From the NCBI GenBank assembly GCA_002359055.1, contig DEQC01000099.1, forward strand, positions 1-10,759: a stretch of DNA of 10,759 nucleotides, given 5' to 3'. How positions within the stretch are numbered: position 1 is the first letter of the stretch; every line of letters begins with the position of its first letter. This document shows positions 5,873 to 10,759 of the stretch, in pieces. Source of the stretch: Flavobacteriales bacterium UBA3376 (GTDB lineage: Bacteria; Bacteroidota; Bacteroidia; Flavobacteriales; Weeksellaceae). The position numbers and the translations under genes were made by a program. Under the pieces are notes generated by a model. That model was not told the DNA's origin and ran no database searches. It saw only the letters and a list, made by a program, of their open reading frames with translations.

Positions 5873-8290
5873 ATGAAAAAAAACTTATTACTTTTAGCTT
5901 GTTTCGGTATACTTGTAGGTTGTTCTACCAAAAAGGATACTTTTAAAAATAGAACCTTTCATAGGACTACATCTTGGTTCAATACTTTGTTCAATGCGGA
6001 AAAGGAAATGGACAAAAAGTTGGAGGCGCTTGAATATGAGTACCAAGACAATTATTCAGAGATTTTACCTGTTGACCCAAGACCAGAAATCAAAGAGTAT
6101 GAATTTTCAGAAGAATTCATCAATCAACAATCGAGTTCATTTAAACCAAACTCTAACTCATCGAATACTCCCTCAGCAGAAGGGTTTCAATTGGTCGAAC
6201 AAAAAGCGCTAAAAGCAATCGATAGACATTCTATGATGATCAATGGAGTGGAGCGAAACAAAGCCATGACGCGTGCATATCTGATTTTGGGTAAAGCGAG
6301 ATATAATCAAGGCAAAGGTTTCGAAGCTTTAGAAGCATTGAATTATCTACAATCAAAACTCCCTGAGCATAAAAAATTCACTCCTGAAGCTAAATTATAC
6401 ACTGCCTTGGCCAATATTCAAATTGGTAATGTGTTCGAGGGTGAAAGACTTTTGACTACACTTTATAAAGATGATGGATATAAAAAACCATTCAAAGAAG
6501 AAGTTTCTAAACATTTTGCTCAGTTATTGATCGATCATGAAGTATATGATGAAGCTTTGAAAGCTTTGGATAATACAATTTCTAATACGAAAAATAAGAA
6601 AAGAAGAGCCAGATATCATTTCATTGAAGGACAAATTTATTCTCGTTTGGGAATGCAAAATGAAGCTGGTGAAGCGTTTACTAAAGTGTTTCAGCTGAAA
6701 CCTGGATTTGAAATGGAAGTGAAATCTCAATTGGGAATCGCTGCAAACTTCGATCCTGAAATCAATAGTTACAATTCATACAAAGAACATTTGCTCAACG
6801 TTGCAAAAAATGGAAATTATTTGTCCAGAAAAAATGAACTTTTATTTGCAATTGGTGATATAGCGATAAAGGCTGATAGAAAAGATGAAGCGAGAAAATA
6901 TTTGAAAGAGAGTTTCGAAGGACCTGCTTCAGATCCATACATTAGAGGTAGAGCTTACGAACGTTATGCTGATTTAGAATTCAACGAAGGAAATTATGTT
7001 CATGCAACTGCTTATTATGACAGTGCTTTGGCAATTGCTCCTTACAATAAAGACATCGAGAGAATTACTGAAAGAAATAATTCTTTGAAATTCCTTATGG
7101 AAAAACATTATTTAGTGATCAGAAATGACAGTATATTGAAACTGGCTTCGATGAGCAAAGAAGAACAAAAGGATTTTTTCAAAGATTATATTGCAAAATT
7201 AAAAATTGAAGACGCCAAACGTCAAAAGCAAATCGAAGAAGAAGCGACTATTTTCCAAACCCAAACTGGAGGTAGAGGAGGTTTCGATTCGAGCTTCGGT
7301 TCGGGAGGAAATACCTTTTATTTTTACAATAGTTCAGTCAAAGCAAATGGTCAAAATGAGTTCAAAAAAGTTTGGGGAAATATTCGTTTGACTGACAATT
7401 GGAGGAGTTCAGCGGGTGCTTCTATGAGTTTAGAAGAAAGAGAAGCTGAAATGCTTGGACAAGTCGATAATCAAAATCCAAGACGATATGAGTTGGAATA
7501 TTATATCGAACAAATTCCATCAAGAACCGGTCAGTTGAATCGGTTGAAAATTGAAAGAGATACGACTCAACTTTCATTGGGTATTGGTTATTATGATCTG
7601 TTTAAAAATGATGAAATCGCTACAACTACTTTGGAAAGTTTGTTGAAATCTCCGCCCAAAGAAGATGTTACTGAAGCGCAAGCTATGTATCAATTGTTTA
7701 GAATCAATGATAGGGCAGGAAATCAGGCAAAGTCAGATCAATATAAAAATGAAATTTTAACTAAATATCCAAATTCGATTTACGCAGGTTATATTTTAAA
7801 TCCTGACTTTGATTTTATCACTCCAACGACTCAAGAAGCCTTGGCTTTATATGAAGAAACTTATCTATTGTATAAAGATGAAAAATTCGATGAAGTAAAG
7901 GCCAATATTCAAACAGCCACTGAAAAATATTCGTCCGAAGCCATTACAGCTAAATTTACTTTGTTAAATGCAATGGTCATTGGTAAAACTGAAGGTGTGG
8001 ATGAATTTATCAATGCATTGGAACTCGTGACCATCGTTTATCAAAACACAGATGAAGCCAAAAGAGCACAAGAAATTTTGGATTTACTGAGAAATAGACA
8101 ATCAGCTGTTACTGAAAATGAAGGAAGTGAATCCACAGAAGTTCAGCGTGAAAAAGAAAGTATCATGCGATCAGAACGAGGTGAAAGTGGTCAGGCAGAA
8201 AGAAACAGATCAGACAATAGAAGTTCTGTAAATAGTCGAAGCGTTAACAATCAAATGGATAAAAGCAGTGCTGCTAAAAGAAGAAATTAA
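5873..8290 (+). CDS. sprE: SprE/PorW-type tetratricopeptide lipoprotein of the type IX secretion system
   Basis: This 805-residue lipoprotein starts with a type II signal peptide. The lipobox LVGC puts the lipidated cysteine at residue 17. The mature N-terminus carries the family pattern KDTFKNRTFH...WFNTLFNAEK (about 21-44), then EDNYSEILP-like sequence (59-65), and KAIDRHSMMINGVERN (114-129), which leads into TPR-like helical repeats (about 130-400, for example AYLILGKARYNQGKGFEAL). A glycine-rich linker near residue 463 is followed by the conserved FYFYNSSV...NEFKKVWG...DNWR block (about 482-510), recognisable in SprE proteins. More TPR-like helices follow. The last 65 residues (741-805) are a charged Ser/Asn/Arg/Glu tail. 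In Flavobacterium SprE is needed for gliding and T9SS secretion. In Porphyromonas PorW is an outer-membrane lipoprotein that connects the translocon with the PorK/PorN ring. The gene is transcribed alone, divergent from the M23-GH3 pair. Confidence 0.87.
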   Translation: MKKNLLLLACFGILVGCSTKKDTFKNRTFHRTTSWFNTLFNAEKEMDKKLEALEYEYQDNYSEILPVDPRPEIKEYEFSEEFINQQSSSFKPNSNSSNTPSAEGFQLVEQKALKAIDRHSMMINGVERNKAMTRAYLILGKARYNQGKGFEALEALNYLQSKLPEHKKFTPEAKLYTALANIQIGNVFEGERLLTTLYKDDGYKKPFKEEVSKHFAQLLIDHEVYDEALKALDNTISNTKNKKRRARYHFIEGQIYSRLGMQNEAGEAFTKVFQLKPGFEMEVKSQLGIAANFDPEINSYNSYKEHLLNVAKNGNYLSRKNELLFAIGDIAIKADRKDEARKYLKESFEGPASDPYIRGRAYERYADLEFNEGNYVHATAYYDSALAIAPYNKDIERITERNNSLKFLMEKHYLVIRNDSILKLASMSKEEQKDFFKDYIAKLKIEDAKRQKQIEEEATIFQTQTGGRGGFDSSFGSGGNTFYFYNSSVKANGQNEFKKVWGNIRLTDNWRSSAGASMSLEEREAEMLGQVDNQNPRRYELEYYIEQIPSRTGQLNRLKIERDTTQLSLGIGYYDLFKNDEIATTTLESLLKSPPKEDVTEAQAMYQLFRINDRAGNQAKSDQYKNEILTKYPNSIYAGYILNPDFDFITPTTQEALALYEETYLLYKDEKFDEVKANIQTATEKYSSEAITAKFTLLNAMVIGKTEGVDEFINALELVTIVYQNTDEAKRAQEILDLLRNRQSAVTENEGSESTEVQREKESIMRSERGESGQAERNRSDNRSSVNSRSVNNQMDKSSAAKRRN

Positions 8291-8308
8291 TTGAATTTTC
8301 CTCTAAAA

Positions 8309-8364
8309 TATTTATTATGAATTAAATTTAGAATGGAAAATTTGAATTTATTTCATAATGAATA
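8309..8364. repeat. Long AT-rich inverted repeat in the sprE-guaA spacer
   Basis: The left arm at 8309-8328 and right arm at 8345-8364 pair over 20 positions with one mismatch (8322/8351) and one G-T pair (8313/8360). Four further inner pairs, two of them wobble, extend to 8332/8341 and leave an 8-base loop. The core is ATTATGAATTAAATT against AATTTATTTCATAAT. No T run follows on the plus strand, so it is not a typical intrinsic terminator. It may be an mRNA 3'-end stabilising hairpin for sprE, or a protein-binding palindrome upstream of guaA. Apart from this repeat and the guaA promoter, the 175-base spacer shows nothing. Confidence 0.55.
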
Positions 8365-8441
8365 ACAGTATTCCTAAGGTAGAAAGCTGAAATTAAATTC
8401 GAAAAATTCAGTTACAAATTACAAAATCGATTAGGATTCCG

Positions 8442-8449
8442 TACTTTTG
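8442..8449 (+). promoter_or_regulatory. Bacteroidota -7 box for guaA
   Basis: TACTTTTG is an exact TAnnTTTG match, 16 bases before the guaA ATG. It implies a leader of about 10 bases with no room for a Shine-Dalgarno. No convincing -33 TTTG is seen. Confidence 0.58.
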
Positions 8450-8465
8450 CCTAAAATTTTTAAGA

Positions 8466-9998
8466 ATGACAAACGGAATCATCATCTTGGACTTTGGTTC
8501 AAAACTCAATCAGTTAATCGCGAGAAAAATCAGAAATTTCGGTGTATATTCAGAAATACTCCCTTACCACACTCCAATCGAAGAGGTTTTAAAAAAGCAA
8601 CCGAAAGGAATCATTTTGTCAGGCCAAGGTTCATCAGTTTTATCGGAAGATGCAGCTTTGATAGAGAAAAAATTGTTAGATATGGACATTCCGATTTTAG
8701 GGATTGGATATGGTATGCATTTGATTGCGCATCTGATGGGAGCAAAGCTTGAGAAAATTGAATCAGAGGATGTGAAAGTAGAAGATTTCAATGTGTCAGT
8801 TACTTCTGAATTGTTTGAAAATATTCCAGAAACTTCATCGGTTTGGATTTCAGATTTCGATAAAATAGTTTCTCTTCCAGAAGGATTTATTTCTGCCGGA
8901 GAAATTTCTACCCATACAGCAGCAATTATCAATGAAGCCAAAAGAATTTATGGAGTTCAATTTCATCCAGAAGTTCAAGGAAGTGATTTTGGAGGTCATA
9001 TCATAGAAAATTTTATTTTTAGAATTTGCGAAGCAAATAAAAACTGGGATGTTGAAACTTTTATCCAAACTCAAACCCAAAGAATAAAAGAAATCGTTGG
9101 TGATGATAAGGTGATTTTGGGAATGTCAGGTGGAGTTGATTCATCTGTTGCTGCAGTTTTGATTCATCATGCGATAGGCGACAATCTGCATGGAATATTT
9201 GTAGATACTGGTTTGCTTAGAAAAGATGAGGGCAAAAAAGTCATGGAATTGTATGGTGAGCACTTTAAAATGAATTTAAAATTGATAGATGCAAAAGATC
9301 AATTTTTATCGAAACTAAAAGGTGTAACTGATCCTGAAGAAAAAAGAAAAATCATCGGCCATGAATTTGTGGAAGTTTTCAATTTGGAATCTAAGAAGTT
9401 TCAAGATGCAAAGTTTTTGGCTCAAGGAACAATTTATCCAGATATCATAGAATCACAATCTGTTAAAAATTCAGCCGTAGCAGTAAAGTCGCATCACAAT
9501 GTTGGAGGATTGCCGGAGGATATGAAATTAGAGCTTCTAGAGCCTTTAAAAGATTTATTCAAAGATGATGTTAGGAAAGTTGGAATAGCGTTGGGTTTAC
9601 CAGAAGAAATGGTCAATCGCCATCCTTTCCCAGGTCCAGGATTAGGAATTAGAATTTTGGGTGAAATTACTGAGGAGAAAATTAGAATTCTTCAAGAAGC
9701 TGACAATATTTTTATTGAAGAATTATATAAAAACGATTTATATGATTCGGTAAGTCAAGCTTTCGTTGTGCTTTTACCTATAAAATCTGTAGGAATTACT
9801 AACGATAAAAGGACTTATGAATATACCGCAGTTTTGCGTTCTGCAGATTCTGTTGATTTTATGTCGGCAACTTGGTCAAAATTACCTTATGACTTTATTG
9901 ATAAGGTTTCGAATCGTATTATCAAGGAAGTCAATGGAATAAATCGATTGGTTTATGATGTAACCTCAAAGCCGCCTGCAACAATTGAATGGGAATAA
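8466..9998 (+). CDS. guaA: GMP synthetase-like protein with a degenerate glutamine amidotransferase site
   Basis: GuaA makes GMP from XMP, ATP and ammonia, the latter normally released from glutamine by its N-terminal class I amidotransferase domain. The length (510) and two-domain layout are normal. In the amidotransferase half (1-190), His167 and Glu169 of the triad are kept (GVQFHPEV), but the nucleophile is lost: GIGYGMH (79-85) stands where GICYGMQ is usual, placing Gly81 at the cysteine. Other altered sites are SGQGSSV (52-58; usual SGGPSSV), WISDFD (127-132; usual WMSHxD), and QGSDFG (171-176; usual xHTxxG). The only cysteine in the protein is Cys188. The synthetase half keeps SGGVDSS (221-227), AQGTIYPDIIES (319-330), KSHHNVGGLP (341-350), HPFPGPGLG (386-394) and the terminal KPPATIEWE. 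A few conserved positions there also differ (SVGITNDKR at 441-449, LRSADS at 457-462). The frame is unbroken and ends in tandem TAA stops. Either an ammonia-dependent enzyme or a paralogue is possible. Confidence 0.88.
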   Translation: MTNGIIILDFGSKLNQLIARKIRNFGVYSEILPYHTPIEEVLKKQPKGIILSGQGSSVLSEDAALIEKKLLDMDIPILGIGYGMHLIAHLMGAKLEKIESEDVKVEDFNVSVTSELFENIPETSSVWISDFDKIVSLPEGFISAGEISTHTAAIINEAKRIYGVQFHPEVQGSDFGGHIIENFIFRICEANKNWDVETFIQTQTQRIKEIVGDDKVILGMSGGVDSSVAAVLIHHAIGDNLHGIFVDTGLLRKDEGKKVMELYGEHFKMNLKLIDAKDQFLSKLKGVTDPEEKRKIIGHEFVEVFNLESKKFQDAKFLAQGTIYPDIIESQSVKNSAVAVKSHHNVGGLPEDMKLELLEPLKDLFKDDVRKVGIALGLPEEMVNRHPFPGPGLGIRILGEITEEKIRILQEADNIFIEELYKNDLYDSVSQAFVVLLPIKSVGITNDKRTYEYTAVLRSADSVDFMSATWSKLPYDFIDKVSNRIIKEVNGINRLVYDVTSKPPATIEWE

Positions 9999-10017
9999 TA
10001 AAAAAGATTGAAAATAA

Positions 10018-10048
10018 TTTGGAGGTATAAAAAAAACACCTATATTTG
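10018..10048 (+). promoter_or_regulatory. Consensus Bacteroidota promoter for tRNA-Gln
   Basis: A -33 element TTTG (10018-10021), a 19-base spacer, and a -7 box TATATTTG (10041-10048) match the Bacteroidota consensus fully. The transcript should begin about 10053-10056, roughly 12 bases before the mature tRNA. This is the best promoter in the window, as fits a stable RNA. Confidence 0.85.
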
Positions 10049-10066
10049 CAATCGAAATTTACAAAG

Positions 10067-10137
10067 AGACCCGTGGTGTAACGGTAGCACACCAGGTTTT
10101 GGTCCTGTTTGTCGGGGTTCGAATCCCTGCGGGTCTA
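10067..10137 (+). tRNA. tRNA-Gln, anticodon TTG
   Basis: The 71 bases fold into a full cloverleaf: acceptor AGACCCG/CGGGTCT, D stem GTGT/GCAC, anticodon stem CCAGG/CCTGT with loop TTTTGGT (anticodon TTG, reading CAA), a 4-base variable loop, T stem CGGGG/CCCTG with loop TTCGAAT, and discriminator A. The 27-43 pair is a C-T mismatch. CCA is not encoded (ACAA follows), so it must be added after transcription. The gene has its own promoter and terminator. Confidence 0.93.
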
Positions 10138-10151
10138 CAAAGTAAAAAACG

Positions 10152-10194
10152 AAAAGTGTCTAAATTAGTTTAAGCTGTTTTAGACACTTTTTTT
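10152..10194. terminator. Bidirectional terminator between tRNA-Gln and aat
   Basis: A perfect 13-bp stem, AAAAGTGTCTAAA (10152-10164) with TTTAGACACTTTT (10179-10191), has a 14-base loop and T residues to 10194. On the minus strand the hairpin is also followed by a T-rich stretch (complement of 10145-10151). It ends the tRNA transcript and the convergent aat transcript. Confidence 0.88.
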
Positions 10195-10213
10195 ATTGAA
10201 TCTACTTTATTAT

Positions 10214-10759
10214 TTAATTCAGATATTTAAGAAATTCTTTGGCAGGAATATTTTCGGCTCCTAAACTTTCTAAATGATTGGAGTGAACTTGACAATCGAT
10301 CAGTTCATATTTGTTCTCGTATTTTTCTACAAACCAAATAAAGCCTGCTTTCGATGCATTTGAAACTTTTGAAAACATACTTTCTCCACAAAAAATATTT
10401 CCTTGATCAATTCCATAAAATCCACCGACCAACTCATCATTTTGCCAAATTTCCACACTTTTAGCCAAACCTAATTTATGCAATTCAATATAAGCTTCTT
10501 TCATTTCGTCTGAAATCCATGTTCCATCTTGTCCAGGTCGATAAGTGTTTTGACAATTGTGAATCACAGCTTCAAAATTTAAATTTTCAGTAATTGTAAA
10601 AATATTTTTTTTGAAAATTTGTTTCATCGATTTAGAAACTCTCAATCGATTGGGAAAAAGTACAAACCTTGGATCGGGAAACCACCATAAAATAGGTTCG
10701 TTGGGATTGAACCAAGGGAAGATTCCTTTTTTGTAAGCCAATTTTAAACGTTCTGTGCT
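10214..10759 (-). CDS. aat: Leucyl/phenylalanyl-tRNA--protein transferase, 5' end outside window
   Basis: Aat moves leucine or phenylalanine from its tRNA to proteins with N-terminal Arg or Lys, marking them for ClpS/ClpAP degradation by the N-degron pathway in the cytosol. The frame is open to the window edge (STERLKLAYKKGIFPW...), so 181 residues are visible. The family is about 210-235 long, so only the first 30 or so residues are missing. The TTG at 10741 is an internal leucine codon. Conserved blocks are AYKKGIFPWF, EPILWWFPDPR, YRPGQDGTWI, GGFYGIDQGNIFCGESMFS with SNASKAGF, and LIDCQVHSNHLESLGA near the C-terminus. The substrate-binding tryptophans and GESMFS are intact. The gene converges on tRNA-Gln with the shared terminator between. 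Confidence 0.94.
   Translation of the reverse strand, partial: STERLKLAYKKGIFPWFNPNEPILWWFPDPRFVLFPNRLRVSKSMKQIFKKNIFTITENLNFEAVIHNCQNTYRPGQDGTWISDEMKEAYIELHKLGLAKSVEIWQNDELVGGFYGIDQGNIFCGESMFSKVSNASKAGFIWFVEKYENKYELIDCQVHSNHLESLGAENIPAKEFLKYLN

Noticed and set aside
8309..8364. The inverted repeat as an intrinsic terminator of sprE
   Set aside because: The stem is almost all A-T and is followed by ACAGTATTCC rather than a T run, unlike the terminators at 1026, 3361 and 10152.
8706..8708. The Gly81 codon of guaA as a simple sequencing error of a Cys codon
   Set aside because: GGA differs from TGT and TGC at two positions, the frame is intact on both sides, and several other amidotransferase motifs are changed as well, so a single base-call error does not explain it.
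8447..8752. Plus-strand frame overlapping the guaA start in another phase
   Set aside because: It begins inside the guaA promoter box and its product has no recognisable features; it overlaps conserved GuaA sequence.
8564..8941. Minus-strand open frame opposite the guaA amidotransferase region
   Set aside because: No recognisable domain and no promoter; the plus-strand frame is clearly homologous to GuaA along its whole length, so this is a shadow.
10067..10137. The tRNA as tRNA-Pro(TGG), because TTTTGG occurs in the loop
   Set aside because: Placing the 7-base loop between the paired stems CCAGG/CCTGT puts TTG at positions 34-36, which reads the glutamine codon CAA.
10739..10741. TTG as the start codon of aat
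   Set aside because: The frame continues upstream to the window edge with family-like residues (STERLKLAYKKG), so this is an internal leucine.
1..10759. A defence island, CRISPR array, insertion sequence or prophage
   Set aside because: No direct-repeat arrays, transposase, integrase, phage or nuclease motifs are visible; the genes are mostly housekeeping with similar base composition throughout.

Overview
The window reads as a stretch of chromosome from a low-GC member of the Bacteroidota, most likely Flavobacteriales. Three things point there: promoter -7 boxes of the form TAnnTTTG, A/T-rich translation starts without Shine-Dalgarno sequences, and a SprE/PorW lipoprotein, which belongs to the type IX secretion and gliding machinery confined to this phylum. 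Parts of the proteins resemble the Weeksellaceae/Chryseobacterium branch from memory, but the genus cannot be fixed by eye. Gene density is high, no gap exceeds about 180 bases, and no mobile element, CRISPR array or clear sign of transfer is visible.

Layout. Positions 1-1005 hold the C-terminal half of a zinc dipeptidyl peptidase III (M49), closed by an intrinsic terminator. A promoter then leads into purN (1179-1742) and purH (1822-3336), steps 3 and 9/10 of de novo purine synthesis, separated by a short leader containing a 9-bp hairpin. A strong bidirectional terminator separates purH from a leftward pair: a membrane-anchored M23 peptidase (4906-5775) and, 3 bases after it, a GH3-family adenylating enzyme (3397-4902). 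Divergent from that pair is sprE (5873-8290). After a 175-base spacer with a long AT-rich inverted repeat comes guaA (8466-9998), then a tRNA-Gln(TTG) with a textbook Bacteroidota promoter and a bidirectional terminator, and finally the leftward aat gene (10214-10759, 5' end outside the window).

How the genes work together. purN, purH and guaA all serve purine synthesis: PurN and PurH lead to IMP, and GuaA turns XMP into GMP. They are not one operon here, since the leftward pair and sprE lie between. The M23, GH3 and sprE genes form an envelope-related group; the role of GH3 in it is unknown.

The most notable observation is in guaA. The glutamine amidotransferase half has lost its catalytic cysteine (Gly81 in GIGYGMH where GICYGMQ is expected), and several other glutamine-site motifs are altered as well. 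The ATP-pyrophosphatase motifs are intact and the reading frame is clean. This suggests an ammonia-dependent GMP synthetase, one fed by a separate glutaminase subunit, or a divergent paralogue with another job.
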